The translations under genes were made by a program, and so were the position numbers. A stretch of DNA of 64,000 nt, taken from positions 157,039,890 through 157,103,889 of the forward strand of contig OX336397.1 in assembly GCA_946902985.2 (NCBI GenBank). The letters run 5' to 3'. The DNA comes from Meconema thalassinum (taxonomy: Eukaryota > Arthropoda > Insecta > Orthoptera > Tettigoniidae). Under the pieces are notes generated by a model. That model searched no databases. It was given only the letters and a program-made list of their open reading frames with translations, and was not told the origin of the DNA. Positions 1 through 9,211 of the stretch are shown piece after piece. How positions within the stretch are numbered: the stretch's first letter is position 1; the number at the start of each line of letters is the position of its first letter.

Positions 1-120
1 TACAAGAGACCCGAGAATGTCTCTAAGATATTCCCATTTTTGTCAAACATTGTTGGAAAATGTCAAATCATGATTAAAAAGAAATAATTTTAATTTTAAA
101 AACAAATGCATTTAACTTTT

Positions 121-155
121 CTTCTTCTTCTTCTTCTTCTTCTTCTCTTCTTCTG
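121..155. repeat. (CTT)n microsatellite
   Basis: An uninterrupted CTT run with one slip. It directly abuts the minus-strand LINE 3' end that follows, so on the minus strand it reads as the (AAG)n tail of that retrotransposon. Confidence 0.85.
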
Positions 156-540
156 TCGATGTTGGCCTACTGTGGACCGCGTTGAACAATCGGCCGACTT
201 GCCTATCTCTTCTTCTCCTTCTAGAATTTCTTCATGCGTTCACTGCGTCTCCCTCTTTATTCAAACCAGATGACCTTGGTTTTTGAGCTAGTTTTATCCT
301 GAAAGCCTTTAAGTATATCAACCTTCCTTCGAAACAGTGATTTGTTGAGAATATCTTCTTGAGTGATGGCAACTTCTTTGAGATCTGCTCGTGTTTCCTC
401 AACCCATTTTATGGTGGACTTAAATTTGCTAATGTAAGTGAATATCCTCTTGTTGCTCATTCGTGTGAGGTGGCCATAAAATGTAATCCTACTCTTACGC
501 ATCGTGTCCGTAAGTTTCTCAGCCTGGTTGTACATGTCAC
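156..540 (-). pseudogene. non-LTR retrotransposon 3' end (C-terminal ORF remnant)
   Basis: The minus strand encodes a short fragment with the pattern MRKSRITFYGHLTRM, then KRIFTYISKF and WVEE. This is the C-terminal tail seen after the reverse transcriptase in several insect LINE ORFs: a GHL-x-RM box, then LTK-x-IF, then a W-x-E-x-x-x-DL helix. The same block recurs in this window at 20.3-21.1, 33.4-33.8, 39.3-39.6, 42.7-43.1, 46.5-46.8, 49.3-49.6 and 59.0-59.3 kb. The copy is strongly 5'-truncated, as is usual for LINE insertions, and ends in (AAG)n. It has no catalytic domain and cannot be functional. The copy at 33.4-33.8 kb is the closest relative. The clade is not determined. Confidence 0.8.
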
Positions 541-1353
541 TTTAACTTTGTTTCATTAGTTGGCCCTCATTTGTGTTTTAAACACATTCGTACACGTTTT
601 CTCTCTCGGCATTCATGGGGCGTAATTCTATTCCAGACTTGACGCAGTTCGTGGCTCTGAAGTGAGGGCCTGGCTGAGTACATTGTCCATCAGAGTATTC
701 ACTGTATAAATGAAAAGGTATTGACTAGGGTGAGTTTTTCAAACGTATGATGTCACCCTATTATATTGCCAAGACAACAAGATGCTAACCCTGTCATTAC
801 AAATACAGTGCTTGATTTCTAGAGACAGAGGAGCCGGAACTGGAACCTTCCGTGAGATGTAGTTGTGGGGGGAGGTATCCAAATTACTGGATAGAAAATA
901 ATAAATCTTCAGATTATACATAAACTTGAACATTTTGAGATGTAACATCTTTCCACTCGGTATCTGGATATTTTTGTGGCACTCCGTAGCTGGACATTTT
1001 TGCGGGAGTGATTTTGGAAAAGGGACAGAAATGGATGGGACGAAGTGGATGGGACGGAAACAATGAGCGCGCGTGGTGGCGAAGATCGGTACAACGACGT
1101 ACTGTAGGCCATGTGGCTAAGGAGAATGTATATCGCATACAGTTTAGTTCAAGATCTGGAGACCCCATTTAAGATATTCCTACAGTAAATCATCTTCAAG
1201 TTGTCGTTCTTTGGTGTGAAAATATTCATTTTATCATATTTGCTGAAAACAATTACGATTTATTAAATCTTCATACTTTTGCTGTATTCTTATTTAATGT
1301 AAGCACTCGATGTACTGTCGGCCATGTGGCTATGTGGAATCTATATCGCATCA
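541..1353. other. unassigned spacer with a short direct repeat
   Basis: I recognise no gene or complete element here. One 40-bp block (around 1099-1141, with GGCCATGTGGCTA) recurs at 1311-1350, in the same orientation about 212 bp downstream. Confidence 0.5.
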
Positions 1354-1600
1354 ACCAACACTCCAAACAACGTAGGAATTCAGTATACTAACGCCGACTA
1401 CTAACAATAATTGAAACTTCGTTGGTCTAAACACATCACTGGGAGAAACACATTTAATATACCTTCTGCACACCTAATTTTTAATCGCGCCTATACTTGG
1501 CAGTGCGCTGATCGGCAAAACGAGGCCATTTTCAACAACATCGCTGGCATGGGTTCACTAACTGGCCGGTATAGAGCACAGCTCGCATCAAGTAGGCAGT
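1354..1600. repeat. fragment shared with 60.06-60.58 kb
   Basis: Two blocks here, about 1354-1420 (CACTCCAAAC to AACTTCGTTG) and about 1551-1587 (GGGTTCACTAACTGGCCGG), reappear in the same order at about 60062-60108 and 60539-60575. There they lie inside a Helentron-like element and are about 430 bp apart, against about 130 bp here. The two loci are therefore copies of one dispersed repeat with different internal lengths. The 162-codon open frame over this segment matches nothing I recognise. Confidence 0.6.
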
Positions 1601-1996
1601 GGATTGCTTCCGCCACAGCAAATAACAATTATGATTCATTACGGTCAGGATTTGGCACTGAAGTTTTACAAGTAGTTATTTCAATGACCAACAGAGTTCA
1701 CTGTCAACAAGGGATTTGCGCTCCCGGGACGCACAATAGTAGGATAACATGTCACATGTTACACATCATATGCGACTACTGTAAGGCTCGTATAATTTTT
1801 ATTATTTCATTTCAAACTTTATTTTGCAAAACAAGTACAAAAATGGGTTGTAGTAAAGTAATAAAAGCAGTAAGAAAGCACAGTTATATGATTGTTTAGG
1901 TTGCCTGCTCATCCTAAAAGATTGACCAAAACATCAACATGCTATCATCATACTTCTCGTCTCTTGATCTCTTCTTAACCTTCAATAAAAGTTTTT

Positions 1997-2524
1997 ATAT
2001 ATAAAGAGAGGTACTAGTCGCCTCCGTAACGTAGCGGGCAGCATGGTTAGCTGCCGCCCCGGAGGTCCTGGGTTCGATTCCCTGCTCTGTCACGAAATTT
2101 GAAAAGTGGTATGAGGACTGGAACGCGGTCTACTCAGCCTCGGGTGTTCCAAATGAGTAGAGGGGGTTCGATTCCCACCTCAGCCATCCTCGAAGTGGTT
2201 TCCCGTGGTTTTCCACTTCGTCTTCGGGCAAATGCCGGGATGGTACCTTCTTCAAGGCCACGGCTGCCTCCTTCCCTCTTCCTTGCCTATCCTTCCTGAC
2301 CATCCATTACCTTCCCTCATGAGGCCCCTGTTCGCTTTGCTGGTGAGGCCGCCTGGGCGAGGTGCCAATCACACCTCATCAGTTGTATCCACTCCGATTA
2401 GATGTTCCCAGCTCTAGGACACTGCCCGTAGAGGCGGTAGTGGTGAGTTCCTTCGCTGAGTCCGTGGGTTCCACCAACCTGGAGGGTAAACGACTAAGAA
2501 AGAAAGATATATAAAGAGAGGTAC
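1997..2524 (+). mobile_element. tRNA-derived SINE with perfect 18-bp target duplications
   Basis: The body spans about 2015-2506. It starts with a tRNA-like head containing a B-box match (GGGTTCGATTCCC, about 2070) and ends in a short AAGA run. It is flanked by a perfect 18-bp direct repeat, ATATATAAAGAGAGGTAC, at 1997-2014 and 2507-2524. The middle resembles the widespread insect SINE core with GTGGTTTTCC, AAATGCCGGGATGGTACC and AAGGCCACGGC, which also occurs in the nested SINE near 41.4-41.7 kb. The perfect duplication implies a fairly recent insertion by LINE-type target-primed reverse transcription. SINEs encode no protein and depend on LINE enzymes. Confidence 0.92.
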
Positions 2525-3213
2525 CGGAACGCCGTTCCGGTGCGTTCCGCCTCAAACCAAGCTCTGAAAATGTTTAATATGTATTATACCGCAATTGTTA
2601 GGCAACCTCATGGCTTGTAGGATATAGTCACCGCTCTCTACTACCAAAATTTCATATATATATATATTTTTTTTAATGTTGCCAACATAGATATTTCCGT
2701 TGAATTTGGGGCGAACTCATTCCTGTTTTCCCCTTTCTTACTTGCCTTTCATGGCTCTACTTCCAAGTCCCTCATTCCTCATTCTTCCAGAATTGAGGCC
2801 ATTTCTTTTCCGTGTCGTCTCCTTGTTACTGGTATTAGAAGCAGATGCCCTAGATGTTGTGCTGGGTCCTATTCAGCTGATTAGGCCTTGTAATTTACCC
2901 CCAGCTGTGCTCCCAACTTCCCGGCGCGCTGCAGACTCCGAGAGGGCGGGACTTGCAGTAATAAATCCGGCCAGGAACTTCTCCAAGTCACAGCTGTGAA
3001 CAATCCAAGAGCTCATCCTTTTCTCCGGCGTTCATTTCATCTGATTGTGGTCAAGCACCAGCTCCTGATTCTAGTTAGTAAAATGCCCATCAGCAGGTTG
3101 TCTCCATTGCTGTTTGCGACGCGACGGCTCGTACAATGAACAAGTTATTTGGATGATTATTAGCAATTCTTAACAATAATATGCCAGTGAATAAAAATTA
3201 AGAAACAACTATT
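2525..3213. other. unassigned spacer
   Basis: The spacer contains a perfect small palindrome, ACCGGAAC/GTTCCGGT, around 2523-2541, and a short (TA)n run near 2650. The rest, including a moderately GC-rich stretch at 2700-3120, matches nothing I recognise. Confidence 0.45.
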
Positions 3214-3550
3214 GCCTCCGTGGCTTAGGCGGCAGCATGCCGGCCTCTCACCTCTGGGTCCGTGGTTCAAATCCCGGTCACTCCATATGAGATCTGTGCT
3301 GGACAAAACGGAGGCAGACAGGTTTTTCTCGGGGTACTCCGGTTTTACCTGTCACAATTTCATTCCAGCAACACTCTCCACTATCATTTCATTTCATCTG
3401 TTCTTCATTTAATCATTGTCCCAGAGGAGTGCGACAGGCTTCGGCAGCCGGCACACTTCATATCCTCGCCGCTCGATGGGGGCTTCATTCAGTCCATTCC
3501 TGACCCGGTCGGAGACTGGAAGCAGGCTGTGGATTTTCATTCATGATGAT
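3214..3550 (+). mobile_element. Glu-tRNA-type SINE (family A), copy 1
   Basis: Full-length family A SINE. The head carries an A-box match TGGCTTAGGCGG and a B-box match GGTTCAAATCC, so it has a type-2 RNA polymerase III promoter. The segment between them contains CTCTCACCGC and later CCCGGTCA, as in tRNA-Glu with anticodon CTC, which suggests the parent tRNA. The 3' end is the conserved GGATTTTCATT. Nearly identical copies lie at 7.5, 10.2, 12.5-13.0 (dimer), 15.6 and 17.6 kb. No clean target duplication is visible, because a second SINE begins immediately at its 3' end. Confidence 0.9.
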
Positions 3551-4188
3551 GATGATGATAATTGTTGTTTTAAGGAGCCTAACATCTAGGTTATCGGCCC
3601 CTAGTGGTCTGGGTGATAGCGAAAATGACATTGGAAACCAGCTAAACTTAAAATACTTAAAAAATGGAACTCAGATTGAAAATGTAGAGTGGGAATACTT
3701 ACAAAAGGTTATTTAGAAGGAAAATACTAACAAAAAGAATTTAGATTGTAAAATATGCACAAAATGTAGTTTAGATCGAAAATACCTACAAAATGCAATG
3801 TAGATTGAAAATACAAAATGTGGTTGAGATTCAGAATATACATAAAATGTAATTTAGAGACACGGGGAGCCAATTCAGAAAAACAGTGCGGGAATCTTAA
3901 AGAGAAAAGGAACTATAATGAAAAGACAAGAAGGCTGGTCCCTAGAAGAATGAGGGGTCAGGAAAGATGAGAGAAGGGCCAATTAAGGCGGGAAAGGAAG
4001 ATACTCCCTAGGCCTCAGATACCCTAATACCGTCGGGGATGGAAGAGATCAAGAGTTGACCAAGATTGGTGGACAGGAAAGAAGACGGAGATGAGCCCTG
4101 CACAAGTAAGTGGAAGGAATGTCGGACTCAGCTGGGGTTCGTGGTTGCCAACCCTCGTCCCACTAGATGTGAGCCCCTGGGGGGGCTA
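3543..4188 (-). mobile_element. SINE family G, copy 1, (CAT)n tail
   Basis: Read on the minus strand, it starts with GGGGCTCACATCTAGTGGG near 4186. It runs to GGGGCCGATAACCTAGATGT and ends in a (CAT/ATC)n tail, seen as GATGATGATGAT at 3543-3557 on the plus strand. A second copy lies at about 53.72-54.46 kb inside a piggyBac relic, where target duplications define its ends. It is a non-coding retroposon. The head is too diverged to assign a parent tRNA. Confidence 0.75.
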
Positions 4189-4284
4189 TTGAATTGTTCA
4201 GTTGCTGAAGGCTAGATATTTCGGCCTGACAATGAAGACATCTTCAGGTAAAATCTCAACTTAAAATCCAGAGGGGTCCAAAAA

Positions 4285-4940
4285 AAGTAGACACTCTTTG
4301 ACAGTTAATACAGAGAGGTTAGTTTTTAAGTATCGGAGACCCTCGCTAGCCCGCTCGCCCGCGACGCGAGCCTGTCTCCCGCCACGCACTTTGCCGTTAT
4401 GCGGCGCCCGCCCGACACTGAGTCATTGAGTATAGGAATTTGTACTTACCTAGTTCACAGCTGGTGCTGAAAATGTTCGCCATGCACTGCTACACATCGC
4501 TGGCACCTTTTTATGAAACTGGCATTTACTCTCTGAAGTTCCTCAGCACCGATTGACTGTATTTCAGCTGTAATATAATGTTTGAACTTTTTTGCTAGAT
4601 TGTTTTGACGCTAGGCACAGGTCTGTTTGGAAATTTCTGACGGAATTTTCGTCGTATTTTCGCACAAGATTTCCTGTACTTTATGAAGGTATTATACATA
4701 TACACACGTTCACGTAATGAAAATCGGATTGGAACAGCTCACTGAGCACTAATACGTGAACAATTGACTAAACTGAACCTCACACTGTTAAAGCTCTCAG
4801 CAGACTGCAAAGGAGGGAAACTTGTGGCGCCAAGAAGCGGATTACGGCCAAGTGCGTGGCGGGAGACAGGCTCGCGCCGCGGAAGAGCGGGCTAGCGAGG
4901 GTCTCCGATACATAAAAACTAACCTCTCTGTATATTTGGA
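4285..4940 (-). mobile_element. internally deleted IS630/mariner-type element with ~85-bp terminal inverted repeats
   Basis: The plus-strand block at about 4308-4396 (from ACAGAGAGGTTAG through CTCGCTAGCCCGCTC to CCCGCCACGCACTT) is repeated in inverted orientation at about 4850-4937 with only a few mismatches. Between the arms lie a transposase C-terminus on the minus strand (listed separately) and about 230 bp of other sequence. The catalytic part is missing, so this is a non-autonomous deletion derivative. The exact outer ends and TA duplication were not resolved. Confidence 0.8.
4458..4590 (-). pseudogene. IS630/mariner-superfamily transposase C-terminus
   Basis: The minus strand reads ITAEIQSIGAEELQRV, then FIKRCQRCVAVHGEHFQH and a stop. 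This matches the end of IS630/mariner-like transposases of the kind with a DUF4817-type helix-turn-helix N-terminus, where a final R-x-x-x-C-x-x-x-G-x-H-F-x-H helix precedes the stop. The stop lies about 60 bp inside the left inverted repeat, as expected for an element carrying its gene on the minus strand. All upstream catalytic residues are gone. The family assignment is from memory of the motif and is reasonably sure; the exact subfamily is not. Confidence 0.7.
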
Positions 4941-5019
4941 TCAAAATGACATACGGTTACAACTCTTGCGCGGTAGCGTAGTCGAATGTTTTCACAACAG
5001 ATGGTGTAGGTCACAATCA

Positions 5020-5345
5020 ATGCGCATTTTCCAGCAGATGACAGTGCAGCAATGAATGAAGTAAGATTGTCGTTTGAGTAACGAAAGTGGTATTGGAAGT
5101 ACGAAAACATGATGGAGGAACAGCGGCAGTGGCGCAATGTGTACGGAACTCGGCCACTAACACGTACAACAATTTATGGTGTTCAGGATACATTTGAAGC
5201 CAACGGTACTGTTCGGGAAAGGTCTGGCTGACCCTAGACATCAACAAGTCCAGCTTCCAGCACGTTGCTCAGGGTGACGAGAAAGTGGGGTAAGCCGATC
5301 ATATGTACGACGAATTATGAAGGCTGCAAAGTGGAAAGTGGAAAG
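5020..5345 (+). pseudogene. IS630/mariner-type transposase N-terminal relic (DUF4817-like)
   Basis: The plus strand reads VRLSFE, a stop, then KWYWKYENMMEEQRQWRNVY, GTRPLTRTTIYGVQDTFEA and NGTVRERSG. This is the N-terminal DNA-binding domain typical of DUF4817-containing transposases: W-K-Y-x-x-x-x-x-x-QRQWR, G-T-x-P-x-TR-x-TI, then F-E-x-x-GTV-x-x-x-x-G-R-P. At least one stop and one frameshift are present. It lies just beyond the right inverted repeat of the previous element and faces the opposite way from that element's C-terminus. It may be a second decayed copy or a rearranged part of the same one. Confidence 0.65.
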
Positions 5346-5472
5346 TGGAAGTCTTATACTCGTAGATCACTGTTTTAACGCCAAGCTGTATTTTTAATCA
5401 AGATTTATATCTTTCATTATATTAACACTTTGTAACAGATCAGATTTTTAAAATGTTTAAGTGTTTTTCAGC

Positions 5473-6171
5473 CCTTAGAGCAGGGCCATCCAGACAGCGT
5501 TCCGGCCAGTGCTCCGAGCGCTTTCTTGGAAGGTAGTTTCAGAAGTGGTGGGAGGAGCTTGGCTGGCTGAGCGCGCTGAAATGTGCAGCCGATCCATCAG
5601 TCGCTAGTCTAGTCCAATGCGCTTCGCTGACAGCGTGTAAGTAAATAAGTTTTGCAGTGGTCACGACTGAACAGCATACAAAAAAAAGGTGTGGCGAAAA
5701 GCAGCAGCCTTTAAAACAGAATGGGAAATTTCATTTTTCTGTACAGCTTATAAAGGGCATGCCAAATGTTTAGCGTGCAACAGAGATGTAATGTGTTAAA
5801 AAGAACACAATTTGTTGTTGAATTTTGCTCACTAATATGTTCACATTTCAGTTTGGAATAAATCACAATATTCTTTACTTAACACTTGTGTTCGTTTCCT
5901 GCACATTCCATACATCGGAGTACCATTCGATTTGTATATGCTGTATATTTGTTATGGCAAAACAGCCCTATTAATATGTCAACAATCCCACAAGAGCCGT
6001 CGGCCGCACGACTGTACGTACGTATCTAGTCAGCGTGGTCCGAACATCGTCCGTCTCCTCGCTGCCACATTGTAGTGGTGGTAGGGGAAGGAGCGCTAGT
6101 CTGGCTGCCCAGTGCTCCCCGAGCGCCGCCACGCTCCCGGAGCGCAATGACTGGATGGTCCTGCCTTAAAG
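5473..6171 (+). mobile_element. hAT element relic, 683 bp, with 8-bp target duplication
   Basis: The ends are CAGGGCCATCCAG (5481-5493) and the inverted copy CTGGATGGTCCTG (6151-6163), 12 of 13 matching. The flanking 8-mers are CCTTAGAG (5473-5480) and CCTTAAAG (6164-6171), 7 of 8 matching. An 8-bp duplication with CAG-type ends is diagnostic of hAT. Both subterminal regions repeat GCTCC/GAGCGC motifs in inverted orientation, a usual place for transposase binding. The interior keeps only an N-terminal zinc-finger fragment, so the element is non-autonomous. Confidence 0.88.
5680..5836 (+). pseudogene. hAT transposase BED-like zinc-finger fragment
   Basis: In one frame the plus strand gives FKTEWEISFFCTAYKG, then HAKCLACNRDV, a stop, KEHNLLLNFAH. 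The order W...F...KCL-x-CN...K-x-HN-L...H is the BED-type finger (C-x2-C...H...H) of hAT transposases with a ZBED/GTF2IRD2-like N-terminus. One stop interrupts it, and no catalytic RNase-H fold follows before the right terminal repeat. It sits inside the 683-bp hAT relic, which supports the call. Confidence 0.65.
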
Positions 6172-6257
6172 TATTAGCATTTTAAGTAATTATTTTGATA
6201 ACAACGTTTGATAACGACATTTTTGTGTATAGTCTTGCTTCTTTTCGTTCTTTATAT

Positions 6258-6300
6258 ATTGCTGAAGAAGGTCGCAAGGTGGCCGAAACTGGTATTGTGA
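6258..6300 (+). repeat. CUGAAGA-hairpin-GAAAC motif (hammerhead-like core)
   Basis: The sequence reads GCTGAAGA, then a hairpin GGTCGC-AAG-GTGGCC, then GAAACTGGTA. The order CUGANGA, stem-loop, GAAA resembles the conserved core of hammerhead ribozymes carried by some retroelements, including Penelope-like elements. One extra A lies between CUGAAGA and the stem, and I see no convincing stem I. Better examples occur at 33.2-33.4 and 39.3 kb. Confidence 0.4.
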
Positions 6301-6768
6301 TTAACCCTTTTTAGGGCAGAATATTATTGCAGATCTTTTATTTGTATTTATTTTAATGTAATTTTTATTGCTTTACACTAATATTAATTATTACTAATTT
6401 TATTTTTTGTTTTATTTAACATTTTAATGCTCTTAAATTAATAATATAAAAAATGGAATATACATTTTTATAAGCTTATTTCTTTTTAATCCTACTTTTA
6501 ATATATTTTTTTAACTTTTTAATTTTAGTTGGTTTTATTAAAAAAATCTTTCACGTACTTTAGGTCAAGGAGATAAAGAGAGAATATTTCAATTTGGTTT
6601 TCAGTAATATTAACACTTCCAAAAGAAAATGTGTTGGAATATGGCTGAAAGATTGAACCATCAGCATCATTGCCAATATAAATTGGTTAATATATAGACC
6701 ACTAACCCATAAAGGTTTAAAGTACAACTATTTATTGACTTAAGGTTTCAACTTACTGAATATTTAAA

Positions 6769-7475
6769 TACAGGGTGTCATTTATGTACTTGAGTACCCT
6801 TAAGGGGCGTGTAGGGGATGGGTATAGGATCAATTTTGGATAGGGAACCTGGGGTCGAAATGGCCTCCTAACCCCAGAAAACAGGTTTGTTTCAGGCCGT
6901 CCGCCCCTGTAAAGTAGGGAAGCGCACCATATGTTACTCTGAGGTCCACCGCTAACGCTGCGTTAGCCGAGAGAATACCGGCGAGGCGCGGTGCCACGGT
7001 GGTCTCGGGTTCGTTTCTCGTGGGGTGCCATGCCTTCATTTTTTCTTTTTCTTTTCTTCTTTTTTTGAGGGGTAGGAGGGGGCTAGGCACAGTGCGTGTT
7101 TATTCTGTGCTGATTTTTTAAACTATCGTTGATTCTGTAAATTAATTAACTTTCGATTATTAGTATCAATGAGTTAAGTGTGTTACTGTAGTAGTTAAAG
7201 AAGACTTAACTATTAATTGGCGAGAGGAATGCAGCTCTCGGGTAACGCAGCGTTGAGCGGTTGTCGCGCCAAGACCGTTGACAGCGAAAGAGTGCCTGAC
7301 CTCAGAGTAACACGTGGCGCGCTTCCCTACTTTACAGGGGCGGAGGGCCTAAAACAAACCTGTTTTCTGGGGTTAGGAAGCCATTCCGACCCCAGGTTCC
7401 CTATCTCAAATTGATCCCATACCCATCTCCTACACGCCCCTTAAGGGTACTCAAGTACATAAATGACACCCTGTA
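6769..7475. mobile_element. 703-bp foldback MITE, CAGGGTGTC ends, TA target
   Basis: It starts CAGGGTGTCATTTATGTACT (6771) and ends with the inverted copy finishing GACACCCTG (7473), flanked by TA on both sides. The arms match closely for about 175 bp. A looser inverted match around GCTAACGCTGCGTTAGC (about 6950) and GGTAACGCAGCGTTGAGC (about 7240) extends them inward, leaving about 240 bp of unpaired centre. No transposase is visible; similar-looking open frames on the two strands are only the two arms. TA duplication suggests the Tc1/mariner-IS630 group. Confidence 0.88.
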
Positions 7476-7505
7476 TTTACTGTACAATATATTTTAATTC
7501 ATTAA

Positions 7506-7866
7506 TTGTAAGGATATCGAAGCCTCCGTGGCTTAGGCGGCAGCACGACGGCCTCTCACCGCTGGGTCCGTGGTTCAAATCCCGGTCACTCCATGTGAGA
7601 TCTGTGCTGGACAAAACGGAGGCAGACAGGTTTTTCTCCGGGTACTCCGGTTTTCCCTGTCAAAATTTCATTCCAGCAACACTCTCCACTATCATTTCAT
7701 TTCATCTGTCATTCATTTAATCATTGCCCCAGAGGAGTGCGTCAGGCCTCGGCAGCCGGCACATTTCATATCCTCGCCGCTAGACGGGGGCTTCATTCAT
7801 TCCATTCCTGACCCAGTCGGAGACTGGAAGCAGGCTGTGGATTTTCATTTCACTTGTAAGGCTATC
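7506..7866 (+). mobile_element. SINE family A, copy 2
   Basis: The body runs about 7520-7853, with A box TGGCTTAGGCGG and B box GGTTCAAATCC intact. It is flanked by TTGTAAGGATATC (7506-7518) and TTGTAAGGCTATC (7854-7866), which differ at one position. Confidence 0.93.
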
Positions 7867-8126
7867 CATTCCTTTTAATAAATGTTTCTGAGGTTTAGAT
7901 ATAGCAAATTCTCCTTCTTTTAAATTTATAGATTTGACACAAAGATGTCTTAATACTCTATATAATTGTACTTTTAGCAGAAGAAACTTCATTGTCAAGC
8001 CGAAATATGTACAACAATTGAATAGTTCTTTCTTAATTTGCATTGATTGGCGAAATTTTATCAAACAATTTTCTAACATGGTAAATATGTTTGCTTTTTA
8101 CGATTATTTTAATTATTTCATTAATA

Positions 8127-8515
8127 ATAATAATAATAATAATATCGCTTGGCCTCGGGGGCCGGGTGAAAGATTTTTTATTTTACACCCAGAAGGCAGC
8201 TTGCGTGTCGAATTTCATCATTCCTTGGAACGCTATGAAAGTCAAGGAGGTTAGATATCTAAGCTCCTTGACTCTATAGCGCTTTCTGGTAGAGAAAGGA
8301 GGAACTTTGTGTTGGCGGAAAGTCCCGAGATTAATTTTGCCATTATGAACACGGCCTACTGAATTCAAATGGGTTCTTTAACATGCCAACAACGTTTGGC
8401 ATGCGTGACGTGAATTTTGTCGCCTTTCAAAAAAATCACTTACCACGGCCAGGAGCGAACCTGCAAGCATGGGGTTGGTAGATCGACACGTTAACCACTC
8501 TCCCATCGTGGCAAG
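8127..8515 (-). mobile_element. SINE family B, copy 1, (ATT)n tail
   Basis: On the minus strand a tRNA-like head (GGTTCGCTCCTGGCCGTGG near 8440-8460) is followed by a body with GGCATGTTAAAGAACCCATTT and a central palindrome, TTAGATATCTAA flanked by CAAGG and CCTTG arms. It ends in an (ATT)n tail, seen as (AAT)n at 8123-8145. Other copies lie at 35.15-35.55 and 42.40-42.70 kb. It is non-coding. This copy keeps most of the head but is diverged. Confidence 0.85.
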
Positions 8516-9085
8516 CATTATTTCATATATAATGAGTTTTATGTTCGACCCTCACTATTATGTGTTAGAAAAGTGTATCATAATGATGGTCATTATAACA
8601 CCGTTTTTCATTATGATACAATTTCTCCAGCCAATCAGAGCTCGTTCATTGACCAATTAGGTAACGATACCTTCGCGCATGCACTCAAAATCCAACATGT
8701 CGGACATAAACACAACATCGAACTATAATAAATTGCCGACATGGAATACGCACCGTCCATATGTTCGCGTAAATAAACTGGCGAATATGAGACAAGAAAT
8801 AGCACTGTACCGGTACCTTAATATCCCCAAAACCAATTTCTACACAGCGCGTGGTTTTGACGCGACTTCAGTGACAGTTTTACTGAATACTGGTGCGCAA
8901 TCTGAACATATGGTATTGAAGCACACAGAGCGCATGCGTCGGTTGTCCAGAGAGCTTGGACAAGAGAGATATACTACCCACCACAGCACCCGATCACAAC
9001 ATTCTACTGTAGTGACTGAACAGATATTTATGAATATTTATGTTAAAACATATAATAAAGTTATAATTATCGTCGAACATAAACA
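8516..9085. other. unassigned spacer
   Basis: An imperfect hairpin lies at 8575-8625 (GTATCATAATGATGG with CATTATGATAC). A 142-codon open frame at 8679-9107 has no motif I recognise and runs into the foldback sequence that follows, so I do not call it a gene. Confidence 0.4.
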
Positions 9086-9087
9086 GT

Positions 9088-9211
9088 CGTATGCAACTCG
9101 CCTATAATGGTAATTAAGACACTCGTATGGAAATTATAAAACTCGCATACGCTCGTTTTATAAAAATACTCGTGTCTTAATTATAGCCATTATAGACTCG
9201 TTGCATAATGT
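9088..9211. repeat. imperfect palindrome (~120 bp)
   Basis: The left arm, ATGCAACTCGCCTATAATGG followed by TAATTAAGACACTCGTAT, is repeated inverted at the right as ATACTCGTGTCTTAATTATA and GCCATTATAGACTCGTTGCAT, with small indels. The centre repeats ACTCG-type pentamers. It looks like a small foldback or MITE; the target duplication is not clear. Confidence 0.65.

Noticed and set aside
1411..1899. 162-codon plus-strand open frame
   Set aside because: It overlaps a dispersed repeat fragment and has no recognisable domain.
3214..3284. Possible tRNA-Glu gene at the SINE head
   Set aside because: The head is one of seven near-identical SINE heads with tRNA mismatches and a fused SINE body.
4195..4260. 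Possible further hammerhead-like motif (CTGAAGA ... GGCCGAAAT on the minus strand)
   Set aside because: The intervening stem does not pair well, so I do not count it with the other hairpins.
8679..9107. 142-codon plus-strand open frame
   Set aside because: No motif, no codon signal I can judge, and it runs into a palindromic repeat at its end.
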